From assembly GCA_009840445.1 (NCBI GenBank), contig VXNS01000016.1, positions 1-56,192 of the forward strand: a DNA stretch of 56,192 nucleotides. The letters are read 5' to 3'. Made by a program: the position numbers and the translations under genes. Shown here in pieces: positions 35,506 to 43,766 of this stretch. Position 1 is the stretch's first letter; every line of letters starts with the position of its first letter. This DNA is from Synechococcus sp. SB0662_bin_14 (GTDB lineage: Bacteria; Cyanobacteriota; Cyanobacteriia; PCC-6307; Cyanobiaceae). The notes beneath the pieces were generated by a model. It was not told the DNA's origin. It ran no database searches and saw only the letters and a program-made list of their open reading frames with translations.

Positions 35506-36207
35506 TTGACTGTGCCTGCTGCAGAGTTGCTGGACGAGTTGCGCGAAGCCCGAGGCCGCCAACGCCAGCGGCTGCTCAGCACCGTGCTGGACCAGGCCCC
35601 GCAGTTGGTGACGTTCATCCCCACGGCGTTGCAGGCCTATGACCCGGCTGGCGACGACTGGGGGGCCGGGAGCCTGATCCAACTGCTCATGGCCCAGGAG
35701 GGTCCGACACGGGCGGACTTTCTCCGCAGCCACCCCCAAGGATGGTTTGCCGCCCCCTCCACCATGGGCCAGGACTATCAACCCCTGCAGCAGGCCCTGG
35801 CCACAGAGGCTTTCCAGGAGGCGGACCGTCTCACCATGGCCAGCCTGCGGCAGATGGCCGGACCGGCCGCCGAGGGGCGTGGGTACGTGTTTTTCTCCGA
35901 AGTGCCCGCCTTGGCCATGGTGGATCTGGACACCGTTGACCGTCTCTGGGTTGCCTACTCCCGAGGGCGCTACGGCTTTTCCGTGCAGCGCCGCCTGCTG
36001 AAGGCCTGTGGGGGGCGCTGGGAGCAGCTCTGGCCCCGTCTGGGATGGAAGCAGGACGGCCTCTGGACCCGCTACCCCAACCAATTCACCTGGCGCCACA
36101 CCGCACCGGAGGGGCACATGCCCCTGGTGAACCAACTACGGGGGGTGCGGCTGATGGATGCCCTACTGAACCACCCGGCCATCGTGGCCCGTTGCCCGGA
36201 GGGTTGA
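35506..36207 (+). CDS. GUN4-domain protein
   Basis: About 233 residues: a helical N-terminal bundle (1-85) and a C-terminal GUN4 domain (about 90-230). The domain starts YQPLQQALATEAFQEADRLT and contains FFSEVPALAMVDLDTVDRLW, YGFSVQRRLL and TRYPNQFTW. GUN4 binds porphyrins and stimulates Mg-chelatase at the entry to chlorophyll synthesis. The start is uncertain: TTG 35506 or GTG 35512 are preferred because the earlier ATG 35443 lies inside the divergent mnmH. The helical N-domain fits the long GUN4 form of cyanobacteria. More than one GUN4-like protein may exist in the genome. Confidence 0.88.
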   Translation: MTVPAAELLDELREARGRQRQRLLSTVLDQAPQLVTFIPTALQAYDPAGDDWGAGSLIQLLMAQEGPTRADFLRSHPQGWFAAPSTMGQDYQPLQQALATEAFQEADRLTMASLRQMAGPAAEGRGYVFFSEVPALAMVDLDTVDRLWVAYSRGRYGFSVQRRLLKACGGRWEQLWPRLGWKQDGLWTRYPNQFTWRHTAPEGHMPLVNQLRGVRLMDALLNHPAIVARCPEG

Positions 36208-36471
36208 TGGAGGCTTGCCCTGGTGATCAGGGCAGCCGGGATCGCGCAGCTCGCCCCGCAGCCAATCCAGAGCCGTTTGCAGCGAGGCCATGGCGGCCTG
36301 ATCCTGGTGGTGGAGCAACTGGTTCAGCCCGGCAGCCATTTGCTCTGCAGCGCGGTGGCGACGACTGGTTTTCAAGGCGTGCCATTGGCGCTCGTTGATG
36401 CGCAGGGCGTCCAGCAAGGCACGTGCCAGGGGAAGGGCAGCAGGATTGAGAAGGGGATGCACGGCAGCCAT
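36163..36471 (-). CDS. DUF6439-type cyanobacterial protein
   Basis: A 102-residue helical protein from ATG 36471 (MAAVHPLLN). It carries the block WHALKTSRRHRAAEQMAAGLNQLL and a conserved-looking DWLRGELRDPGCPDH before the end. This pattern belongs to a cyanobacteria-only family that I associate with DUF6439. Function unknown. The last part overlaps the GUN4 3' end by 45 bases in convergent orientation. A longer in-frame start at 36546 adds residues with no family support. Confidence 0.7.
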   Translation of the reverse strand: MAAVHPLLNPAALPLARALLDALRINERQWHALKTSRRHRAAEQMAAGLNQLLHHQDQAAMASLQTALDWLRGELRDPGCPDHQGKPPSTLRATGHDGRVVQ

Positions 36472-36544
36472 GGTGTGTCTCGGGCAGGGAACAGAAGGGT
36501 GCAAGCGTTGCCCCAGCATGGAGCCAACCGTTGCCCCCGTGGCC

Positions 36545-36838
36545 ATGTCAAGTCCTGGAGCGATCCGTCGTCAGCACCGACCCCATGGCCGCCCGCGCCA
36601 GGGGCAGCATCTGGTGGGCCTGATCCTGGCGCTGGACGCCTGCCAACAACGACTGGGGGCAGCGCATCGGCGTGGATCGAGCCTCCGGGCGCGGCGCAAC
36701 CGGCAGCGGCAGCGGGTGTTGCACAGCCTTGCCCCACCTGGGCCGTGGCGGTGGGCCGGAGAGCGGTTTTGGTGGGGGCTGCGCTGGTTTGGCGGGGGCA
36801 TGGCGGTTGCCCTCCTGGCCAACCGCTGCAGCGGGTGA
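36545..36838 (+). CDS. Hypothetical basic protein with C-terminal hydrophobic helix
   Basis: A 97-residue frame starting at ATG 36545, divergent from the DUF6439 gene 73 bases away. The N-terminal two thirds are Arg/Gln-rich and helical (LILALDACQQRLGAAHRR), and the end carries a short hydrophobic stretch (WGLRWFGGGMAVALLA) that could anchor it in a membrane. I do not recognise a family. GC content and codon use agree with neighbours. Support is the divergent arrangement and an intact frame; it may be spurious. Confidence 0.45.
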   Translation: MSSPGAIRRQHRPHGRPRQGQHLVGLILALDACQQRLGAAHRRGSSLRARRNRQRQRVLHSLAPPGPWRWAGERFWWGLRWFGGGMAVALLANRCSG

Positions 36839-36860
36839 CGGCAACGGTATCAAGAAAGCG

Positions 36861-37925
36861 TCAAGCAGGCTTCCGCGCCAGCCACAGGCGAGAGAGAAAA
36901 TGGGTCTCGCTGGGCAGCAACGCGAAACCGGCTTGCTCCAAATGGGTCTCGATGGCGTCAGCCATGTAATCTCCGTAGAAGGGCTCGTGGTACACGCGAC
37001 GGAAGTTTTCCGAGAGCACCTTGAATTGTGGGGAATCCCTGGGCTGGACGGAGTCCAGAACCGCCAGAACGCCGCCGGGCTTGAGGAGGCGGAAGGCTTC
37101 CTTCATGCAATTGGCCCGGGCCGGGCGCGGCAGTTCATGGAGCAGGAACACACAGGTGACGGCATCAAACCAGTTGTCCACAAAGGGGACGGCTTCCACG
37201 TTGGCTTGCACCAATTGGGGCAGTTCCCCCGGCTGTTCAGCCAGCCAGCGCCCCGCTTGGCGAAGATAGGCCTCGGATAGATCACAGCCCACAAGCTGAG
37301 CCGCCGGGAACGCAGCCCGCAACTGGTGCATGGTGCGGCCCGTGCCGGTGGCCAGGTCCAGAATGCGCAGCGGCCGAGGTGGGGCCTCGCCGCCTCCCAA
37401 CAAGGGCAACGCCTCCTTCAAGGGCCGCAGCAGGCGCCGGCGCATGGGATCCGCAGCCCCGTTGAACAAAATCTCCACCTGCAAGTCGTAAAGGGCCGCG
37501 GAATGATCACTCAGGTAGCCATCCGTCTGGTTATGAAAATTCCGCAGGTAGTAGGCAGGGTAATGCCGGCGGTTGATGGTTTTGGGCAGGTCCTGAAAAT
37601 CCCGACGTCGCAATCGGTCCCACGTGGCAGGGCTATCCAGCCAGAGGAGGGGATACCGGGCAGCCCAGTCTTTCCAGGGGCCGGAAAACAAAAGGTCCGT
37701 GGGATAGATTCCGTCCTCCCCGTCCTGCCAATCCCGCTCCAGCAGAACATCCATGGCATCATGGAGAGCCTGGGTGGTGCCCGGTTTCAGGGGCAGGGTT
37801 TTGACCACTGCATCGGGGGCCATGGTCTTCAGCAGGCGGAGGCTGATTTCCTTGTGGGCAAGACTGAAGACCCCTTTTCCTTTTTGCAGTGCCTGGTACG
37901 TCAGTTTTGCCAGCGGGGCGACCAT
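36861..37925 (-). CDS. Class I SAM-dependent methyltransferase
   Basis: A 354-residue protein. The N-terminal helical part (1-190) contains RRDFQDLPKTINRRHYPAYYLRNFHNQTDGYLS. A Rossmann methyltransferase domain follows: ILDLATGTGRTMHQL (motif I), LVGCDLSEAYL, FVDNWFDAVTCVFLLHEL and LKPGGVLAVLD. The domain is of UbiE/COQ5 type, but the large N-terminal part is unlike UbiE. The substrate is unknown; quinone or lipid methylation is one possibility. The start is ATG 37925 (MVAPLAKLTYQAL). It is divergent from the cytochrome P450. Confidence 0.8.
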   Translation of the reverse strand: MVAPLAKLTYQALQKGKGVFSLAHKEISLRLLKTMAPDAVVKTLPLKPGTTQALHDAMDVLLERDWQDGEDGIYPTDLLFSGPWKDWAARYPLLWLDSPATWDRLRRRDFQDLPKTINRRHYPAYYLRNFHNQTDGYLSDHSAALYDLQVEILFNGAADPMRRRLLRPLKEALPLLGGGEAPPRPLRILDLATGTGRTMHQLRAAFPAAQLVGCDLSEAYLRQAGRWLAEQPGELPQLVQANVEAVPFVDNWFDAVTCVFLLHELPRPARANCMKEAFRLLKPGGVLAVLDSVQPRDSPQFKVLSENFRRVYHEPFYGDYMADAIETHLEQAGFALLPSETHFLSRLWLARKPA

Positions 37926-38033
37926 GGACAGCACGGGAGGATCAAGTCTCCATTGTGGCAACACCCAAAGCCCTGTACGTAACCTTGTTGAGGCGTTCCT
38001 GACAGCCAAGCAGCCTTGAAAGGACCCAACCCG

Positions 38034-39533
38034 GTGACAAAGCGGCAACCCCTTACCCAGCCCCGTGATCTGCCAGGACCCTACGGTCCGCCGCTGATCG
38101 GGCATCTACTTCAACTCAGCGGCGAGCAGTTTCACCTGACCCTTGAGCGTTGGGCGGAGCGCTACGGTCCTTTGTTCCAGATTCGTCTGGGGCGGTCCCG
38201 GCTGGTGGTGGTGTCCGACCACGGGACGGTCCAGCGCATCCTGGAGCAGCGGCCACAATCGTTCCGGCGCAACCGTGTGGTTGAGGACAGGTTTACCGAG
38301 ATTGGCATCAACGGTCTGTTCACGGCGGAGGGGGAAGACTGGCGTCAGCAGCGGCGAACCGTGGTGGCTGCACTGAGCCGCACACGGCTCGCCAACTTTT
38401 TCCCCAAGCTCAAAGCCACGACAGCCCGCTTGCAGCGCCGATGGGCAGCGGCGGCGGACGGGAATCACGTGGTGGACATTTGCCGTGACCTGACCCGCTT
38501 CACGGTTGACGTCACCATGCAGTTGGCCTTTGGCGTTGACCCCAACACGTTGGAGACACCGGGTCCAGTCATCCAGCAACACCTTGAAAAAATCGGCCCA
38601 GGCTTGCAGCGGCGATTTTTTACGCTCTTCCCCTACTGGCGCCTGGTGGGCCTGCCGCCGGACCGGGCTCTTGACCGTGCCGTCCAGGTCCTTGAGCGGG
38701 AAGTGGCAGCTATTGTCCGCGCCACACGGGAGCACATGGCAGCCCACCCCGGCCATGGGCCCACAAATTTCCTGGAGGCCATGCTGACGATTGCGGAACG
38801 TGAAGGCTCCAACCTCACCAGCGCAGACCTGCTGGCCCACACAAGCCAATTGCTGCTGGCCGGAGAAGACACAACCTCTTATACGATGAGTTGGATCGTT
38901 CACTACTGTGCCAAGTTCCCGGAGGCGTTCGCCCGGGTCCGCCACGAGGTGGACGCCCTCGTCGCACCGGCAGCAGCTCTGGACACGTTGGAACAGGCCA
39001 GCCACCTCCCCTTCCTTGACGCCTTCTGCAACGAGGTCATGCGGCTGAAGCCTGTGGCCCCCAATATGGCGCTGGAGACGCTGGAGGATACCGAGATGCT
39101 GGGCTGCCTGATGCCCAAGGGGACAAAACTGTTTGTGCTGCTGCGGTACGTGGCCACCAGGGAAGAGCACTTTGCTGGTGGTGACCGCTTTGATCCCGAG
39201 CGCTGGCTTCCCCGGCCCGCTGGCCGTGAGCAGCAACCTCACCACGCTCAGGCGTTTGTCCCCTTTGGCGCCGGGCCGCGCATCTGCCCGGGCCGCAATC
39301 TCGCCATGCTGGAAATCCGGACGGTTCTCGCCATGCTCTGCCGCAACTTCGAACTGGAGCCGGTCAGCCCCGCCAAGGAGGCGAAGGAAAAGATGGCCGT
39401 GGTCATGCGGCCAGACCACCTTCACCTGCGCCTGAAGCGGCGATCCTTGAACAGCAGCGGCCCTGCTGGCGCCGCCACTGCCACTGGGGTGTCCCAGTTG
39501 GGAAGCGACCGTCACCTTGGCCCTGAAGCCTGA
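38034..39533 (+). CDS. Cytochrome P450
   Basis: Heme-thiolate monooxygenase of about 499 residues. The N-terminal proline-rich PRDLPGPYGPPLIGHLLQL has no long membrane anchor. The I-helix is LLLAGEDTTSYTM, the K-helix has EVMRL (ExxR form), and the heme loop FVPFGAGPRICPGRNLA holds the axial Cys. The start is GTG 38034, 9 bases after AAAGGA; an in-frame TTG at 38016 is less likely. The last 30 residues are Gly/Ala-rich and not part of the fold. The substrate is unknown (fatty acid, sterol-like or carotenoid ring). Redox partners are not adjacent, though a ferredoxin lies about 1.1 kb away. Confidence 0.93.
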   Translation: MTKRQPLTQPRDLPGPYGPPLIGHLLQLSGEQFHLTLERWAERYGPLFQIRLGRSRLVVVSDHGTVQRILEQRPQSFRRNRVVEDRFTEIGINGLFTAEGEDWRQQRRTVVAALSRTRLANFFPKLKATTARLQRRWAAAADGNHVVDICRDLTRFTVDVTMQLAFGVDPNTLETPGPVIQQHLEKIGPGLQRRFFTLFPYWRLVGLPPDRALDRAVQVLEREVAAIVRATREHMAAHPGHGPTNFLEAMLTIAEREGSNLTSADLLAHTSQLLLAGEDTTSYTMSWIVHYCAKFPEAFARVRHEVDALVAPAAALDTLEQASHLPFLDAFCNEVMRLKPVAPNMALETLEDTEMLGCLMPKGTKLFVLLRYVATREEHFAGGDRFDPERWLPRPAGREQQPHHAQAFVPFGAGPRICPGRNLAMLEIRTVLAMLCRNFELEPVSPAKEAKEKMAVVMRPDHLHLRLKRRSLNSSGPAGAATATGVSQLGSDRHLGPEA

Positions 39534-39581
39534 TAGCATCTGTCCCCAGGTCGTCGCGTTCGCCCGCCAGGAAGGAACCCA

Positions 39582-40081
39582 TGCTTCACAGTCTTCTGCA
39601 GTCTCTGGACACCATCCATCCATTCCCACGGGCTGAAGCCCATTGCGACATTCCGTGCAAAATCTACGATCCTTCCACGGCCCTGATCGCAGCCCTGTCG
39701 GTCGTGCGCCTGATGGACATCATGAAAGAGAAGTCCGAAGGGGGTGCCATGGCCTCCCTGGAGACCCGCAACAATCTTGCCCGCTGCGTCATGCGCAAGG
39801 AAGAGGAAGCGGAGAAGGTGAAGCACGAGGTCCGAATCATCTGGGGTGACTACTTCAAGGCGCCCCAGTTTGAGGCGTTCCCGGATGCCGGCAGCCTGGT
39901 TCACAAGATCATGCTGCTGGGTGGCGCCTGCAAGCAAGGCGTCAACCGCGCTGACGGGGAAGCACTGGTGGACGCAGTGAACCAGTTCGCCGAGATGTTC
40001 TGGGCCACAAAGGGCATCAAGACCACCAGGAAAACCTGCCCCTACCCACCCAGCCTTGAGGTGGTCTATCCGGTGCTTTGA
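39582..40081 (+). CDS. sodN: Nickel superoxide dismutase
   Basis: NiSOD precursor, 165-166 residues, converting superoxide to peroxide and oxygen. A 20-residue propeptide ends in RAEA, and the mature protein begins HCDIPCKIYDP, the nickel hook whose His1, Cys2 and Cys6 ligate Ni. Many homologues read HCDLPCGVYDP, so IPCKI is a mild variant. The rest is a four-helix protein (about 146 residues) of normal length. The sodX maturation protease overlaps its stop by 4 bases, so propeptide removal and synthesis are coupled. NiSOD is typical of marine picocyanobacteria living on little iron. Confidence 0.95.
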
Positions 40082-40512
40082 TCCGGCTGTTTCAAGGGAT
40101 TGGCGCCCTGCTGGGCTTCGGGATCGTTCGCGTGTCCGGGCTCAGCATGGCTCCAGCCCTGGAGGACGGGGATTTCGTCCTGTTTCGGCGGTTGTCGGCA
40201 GATGACGGTCCTTCCCCCGGATTAATCGTCGTCGTCCGTCATCGGCGGCTGGGCACCATCATCAAACTACTGGGGAAGGAAACCGCTCCAGGACAGTTCA
40301 GGCTGCACGGACTTTCGGCGTTATCCACGGATAGCCGTCACATGGGGAACACGGCACGGCAAGAAATTATCGGCCAGGCCGTCCTGCGCATAGGGGCCAA
40401 TGGCATGTCCAGGCTGAGGCCACCGGAGCGGTGGAGTCCGGGATCAGGTCTGCGCCTTGTTGGTCTGGATGTAAAGAATGACGAGAAACAGGGCCGGCAC
40501 CAGGACGAATAA
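40078..40512 (+). CDS. sodX: NiSOD maturation protease (SodX, S26 family)
   Basis: Signal-peptidase-like serine protease of 144 residues that cuts the SodN propeptide so the new N-terminal His can bind nickel. The Ser box is [10 protein letters not shown] and the Lys box is TIIKLLGKE, with the later STDSRHMG motif of S26 peptidases. No strong membrane anchor is seen. The start is TTG 40078 overlapping the sodN stop. The last 23 codons run antisense over psbM; the family domain ends earlier, so this tail is probably free to vary. Confidence 0.92.
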   Translation: MIRLFQGIGALLGFGIVRVSGLSMAPALEDGDFVLFRRLSADDGPSPGLIVVVRHRRLGTIIKLLGKETAPGQFRLHGLSALSTDSRHMGNTARQEIIGQAVLRIGANGMSRLRPPERWSPGSGLRLVGLDVKNDEKQGRHQDE

Positions 40513-40548
40513 AAGGCTGGTGATGAAACCTAGGGGGTTCGTTTCCAT
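40444..40548 (-). CDS. psbM: Photosystem II protein M
   Basis: A 34-residue single-span subunit at the PSII dimer interface. The translation begins [18 protein letters not shown] and ends in YIQTNKAQT, the standard PsbM sequence. The gene overlaps the sodX 3' end by 69 bases in convergent orientation and lies downstream of the ferredoxin gene on the same strand. Confidence 0.96.
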   Translation of the reverse strand: METNPLGFITSLLFVLVPALFLVILYIQTNKAQT

Positions 40549-40647
40549 CCGGGAACGGCAGAACAGAGCAAGTTGAGCTTATCACTTCCGCCCATGGACA
40601 GAGGGCCGGGGGGCCATGGCTTCGCAGTTTGTCAAGCAAGCCCCCAA

Positions 40648-41145
40648 TCACCGCTCCCCAGTCTCGTCAATGGTCTTGTCAACGGTCTCAACCCCTGTCT
40701 CGGCACCGTCCCCACCATCTTGCCCATTGCCGTCACCCTGCCCACTGTCCTGGTGGGCGCCGTCCTGGGGATTCGACATGACGTTCACGGGCATGGCGCT
40801 CGCGGCAGCAGCCAGGGCCTCGTCGCCACCAGGCCAACCAGCCTGGGGACGGGTCACCACCACCAGGGAGTCCCGAATCACGGCTTGACAGGCGAGACGC
40901 CAGTTGAGAGGCCGTTTCTTGAGGAAGCGTTGCTCCGGGGCCGTTCGTGGGGTGAGGCAGATGTCCTCCCCAGGACCGGCCACGGCCACAAAGCAGGTGC
41001 TGCACTGACCGCAGCCACCGCAGTTGCCCAGCTTGCCCTTGAGACCGTAGAGTTCTACGCCGGCGTCCAGGGCCGCATCCCTCAGGATGGCGCCAGCGGG
41101 GCAATCAACGTCCAACTGTTCTCGCAGGAAGTGGATGGTGGGCAT
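40648..41145 (-). CDS. 2Fe-2S ferredoxin with acidic C-terminal extension
   Basis: Electron carrier of 165 residues. A beta-grasp ferredoxin domain (1-100) has cluster cysteines at 42, 48 and 51 (CGGCGQCSTC) and 86 (LACQ), the C-x5-C-x2-C spacing of adrenodoxin-like proteins. Cys45 is an extra cysteine inside the loop, where relatives I recall have Tyr. Residues 115-165 are a Gly/Asp/Gln-rich acidic tail of low complexity, not usual for the family. The start is ATG 41145 (MPTIHFL). It is divergent from psbB and upstream of psbM; this neighbourhood is common in marine Synechococcus. Confidence 0.88.
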   Translation of the reverse strand: MPTIHFLREQLDVDCPAGAILRDAALDAGVELYGLKGKLGNCGGCGQCSTCFVAVAGPGEDICLTPRTAPEQRFLKKRPLNWRLACQAVIRDSLVVVTRPQAGWPGGDEALAAAASAMPVNVMSNPQDGAHQDSGQGDGNGQDGGDGAETGVETVDKTIDETGER

Positions 41146-41390
41146 GGTCCGGAGGCGAAGAAGCTTGATGCAAATTGATTCTGGACGGCAACGCCTGGTC
41201 AGTGTGGAGCGAGGCGGGGGGTGACGGGTGAGGGCTGTGTTACGGGCCAGGTTGCAGTTCGCGACGGGGCAACCCATGGTCACGGTCCTGCTCCTACATT
41301 GGTGTCCTGATCGGCCATCGGTCGCTCTTCCTCCCTTGAGCCGGAGCCATCCGGTTCTCCACTTCTCGCAGATCACCCCTAGAACCAACA

Positions 41391-42953
41391 ATGGGATTGC
41401 CCTGGTATCGGGTGCATACGGTTGTTATCAACGACCCGGGGCGGCTGTTAGCCGTCCATATCATGCACACCGCTCTCGTCGCCGGCTGGGCGGGCTCGAT
41501 GGCCCTGTACGAACTGGCGGTCTTTGATCCGTCTGATCCGGTCCTGAACCCCATGTGGCGTCAGGGCATGTTTGTTTTGCCCTTCATGTCCCGTCTTGGC
41601 GTGACAGGAAGCTGGAGTGGCTGGGACGTCACCGGCGCTACGGGTGTGGACCCCGGCTTCTGGAGTTTTGAAGGCGTGGCCACGGCCCACATCGTGTTTA
41701 GCGGCTTGATGTTCCTGGCCGCTATCTGGCACTGGACCTTCTGGGACCTGGAGATCTGGTACGACCCCAGAACCGGTGAACCAGCCCTTGATCTACCCAA
41801 AATTTTCGGCATCCACCTGCTCCTGGCCGGGCTGGGCTGCTTTTCCTTTGGCGCCTTCCACCTGACCGGTGTTTTTGGTCCGGGCATGTGGGTTTCCGAT
41901 CCCTACGGGCTCACTGGACACGTGGAGCCTGTGCAGCCGGATTGGGGTCCTGGCGGATTTAACCCCTTCAATCCCGGCGGCATCGTTGCCCACCATATTG
42001 CTGCAGGAATCGTTGGCATCATCGCCGGTATCTTCCATATCACCAGCCGTCCCCCGCAACGCCTCTACCGGGCTCTGCGCATGGGCAACATCGAGACGGT
42101 GCTGTCCAGCGCCATCGCCGCTGTGTTCTTTGCCGCCTTTGTGGTGGCCGGCACCATGTGGTACGGCAGCGCCGCCAACCCCGTTGAGTTGTTTGGCCCC
42201 AGTCGGTACCAGTGGGACCAGAACTACTTCCAGCAGGAGATCAGCCGCAGGGTGGAGGCGGCAGAAGCCGGCGGGGCAACCCAGGAAGAAGCCTGGTCCG
42301 CCATTCCCGAGAAGCTTGCCTTCTATGACTACGTGGGCAACAGCCCCGCCAAAGGCGGCCTCTTCCGCGTAGGCCCCATGGTCAACGGGGACGGCCTGCC
42401 CACAAGCTGGTTGGGGCATCCGGTCTTTACCGACGGCGAAGGTCGGGAGTTGTCCGTGCGGCGCCTGCCCAACTTCTTCGAGAACTTCCCGGTGGTTCTC
42501 GAGGATGGCGACGGCGTGGTTCGGGCCGACATTCCCTTCCGCCGGGCCGAGGCGCGCTATTCCTTCGAGCAGACCGGCGTGACGGCCAGCGTCTACGGCG
42601 GTGAGCTCAACGGGCAAACCGTCACCGATCCTGCCGAGGTGAGGAAATTGGCGCGGGCAGCCCAGTTGGGCGAGCCCTTCGCGTTCGATCTGGAGCGTTA
42701 CCACTCCGACGGCACCTTCCACAGTTCCACCCGAGGCTGGTTCACTTTTGGCCATGCCTGCTTCGCCCTGCTCTTCTTCTTCGGCCACATCTGGCACGGG
42801 GCCCGCACCCTCTATCGGGACGTGTTTGCCGGCATTGATCCCGATCTGGGGGATCAGGTGGAATTTGGTCTGTTCCGCAAGCTTGGTGACGAATCCACAC
42901 GCCGCCTTCCCACAACGGCGGCTGCGTCCCAAGCTGGAACACCCATTCGCTGA
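41391..42953 (+). CDS. psbB: Photosystem II CP47 chlorophyll protein
   Basis: Core antenna of PSII with six membrane helices binding about 16 chlorophylls; 520 residues. It begins [20 protein letters not shown], and the His-containing helices ([45 protein letters not shown]) are all present. The large lumenal loop E (about 260-450) and the C-terminal helix [20 protein letters not shown] follow. The C-terminus is about a dozen residues longer than in plants. psbT follows 16 bases later and both likely end at the hairpin at 43107-43135. Confidence 0.98.
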   Translation: MGLPWYRVHTVVINDPGRLLAVHIMHTALVAGWAGSMALYELAVFDPSDPVLNPMWRQGMFVLPFMSRLGVTGSWSGWDVTGATGVDPGFWSFEGVATAHIVFSGLMFLAAIWHWTFWDLEIWYDPRTGEPALDLPKIFGIHLLLAGLGCFSFGAFHLTGVFGPGMWVSDPYGLTGHVEPVQPDWGPGGFNPFNPGGIVAHHIAAGIVGIIAGIFHITSRPPQRLYRALRMGNIETVLSSAIAAVFFAAFVVAGTMWYGSAANPVELFGPSRYQWDQNYFQQEISRRVEAAEAGGATQEEAWSAIPEKLAFYDYVGNSPAKGGLFRVGPMVNGDGLPTSWLGHPVFTDGEGRELSVRRLPNFFENFPVVLEDGDGVVRADIPFRRAEARYSFEQTGVTASVYGGELNGQTVTDPAEVRKLARAAQLGEPFAFDLERYHSDGTFHSSTRGWFTFGHACFALLFFFGHIWHGARTLYRDVFAGIDPDLGDQVEFGLFRKLGDESTRRLPTTAAASQAGTPIR

Positions 42954-42969
42954 ATCCCAGGAGCCCAAC

Positions 42970-43065
42970 ATGGAATCCCTCTCCTACATCCTCATTCTCT
43001 TCCTGGCCCTCTCCACTCTTTTCTTTGCCATTGTCTTCCGGGACCCTCCCAAAATTGGCAAATGA
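42970..43065 (+). CDS. psbT: Photosystem II protein T
   Basis: A 31-residue single-span PSII subunit at the dimer interface, beginning [19 protein letters not shown] and ending DPPKIGK. It lies directly after psbB and shares its transcript. Confidence 0.96.
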   Translation: MESLSYILILFLALSTLFFAIVFRDPPKIGK

Positions 43066-43106
43066 GTGAACTGCTGACGGCAGCAGCCTGTATCAGCAAC
43101 CTTGTC

Positions 43107-43135
43107 AGGCCCCGCCGTTTTGGTTGGGGCCTTTC
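43107..43135 (+). terminator. Intrinsic terminator of psbB-psbT
   Basis: Stem AGGCCCC/GGGGCCT (43107-43113 with 43126-43132), a 12-base loop, then a short T-run, 42 bases after the psbT stop. The 7-bp GC-rich stem is the best terminator hairpin seen in the window. Confidence 0.75.
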
Positions 43136-43274
43136 ATATGGTTGCTTTTGCGTTCAAACCCTTCAACAATCACGGCCATAAGCGGCTAAGCTCGTGAGTC
43201 TCCCGTGGCGGTGCGGCAGTCGCCAGGGATTTGCACAATTTTCGTCCTGCCCCCGGCAGGCTGCCGCCCAGTCA

Positions 43275-43751
43275 ATGGTTTCCACACCCACTTCCAGTTC
43301 CGACACGTCCAGCCCTGACGACCGCATACGGAACGGCGCCTCATCCGCCGACCATCCTCCAGCCGACACCCTGAATCTTGCCGAGGAAGCAACAGTAGAA
43401 CCTGACGAGATCGATGGCGCTCCCCTTGACGAGGAAGAAAAAGGCAACGACGTCGTTGTGGCCGCTGAAGAGAGACCCCAGTCCAGAGGAGGCAGTAGAG
43501 ATCTGGATGACGTGGGCTTCACGATGGAGGAGTTCACGGCGCTGCTGAGCCAATACGACTACCACTTCAACCCCGGCGACGTGGTGAGTGGCACCATCTT
43601 TAACCTGGAGCCCAAGGGAAGCCTGATTGATATTGGCGCCAAAACCGCCGCGTTCATGCCTCTCCAGGAAGCTTCCATCAACCGGGTGGAAGACTTGGCG
43701 GACGTGCTCCAGCCGGGGGACGTGCGGGAGTTCTTCATTCTTTCGGAGTAA
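43275..43751 (+). CDS. rpsA: 30S ribosomal protein S1, N-terminal part (ended by in-frame TAA)
   Basis: First 158 residues of a cyanobacterial S1. An unusually long acidic N-terminus (1-85, rich in Asp/Glu/Ser) is followed by GFTMEEFTALLSQYDYHFNPGD and the first S1 OB-fold (GSLIDIGAKTAAFMP). The frame ends at TAA 43749-43751 after FFILSE, where homologues continue with EENEDGQL; here TAA is followed in the same frame by NEDGQL. A single G-to-T change (GAA to TAA) explains it. The start ATG 43275 is chosen because the upstream codons are not protein-like. The product would hold one of three S1 domains. Confidence 0.85.
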   Translation: MVSTPTSSSDTSSPDDRIRNGASSADHPPADTLNLAEEATVEPDEIDGAPLDEEEKGNDVVVAAEERPQSRGGSRDLDDVGFTMEEFTALLSQYDYHFNPGDVVSGTIFNLEPKGSLIDIGAKTAAFMPLQEASINRVEDLADVLQPGDVREFFILSE

Positions 43752-43766
43752 AACGAAGACGGCCAG

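Noticed and set aside
33726-35642. A 638-codon plus-strand frame opposite perM, psb28 and mnmH
   Set aside because: Shadow of three real minus-strand genes; composition is not protein-like.
43749-43751. Recoding of the S1 stop codon as a special amino acid
   Set aside because: TAA is not used for selenocysteine or pyrrolysine, and there is no recoding hairpin; mutation or error is simpler.
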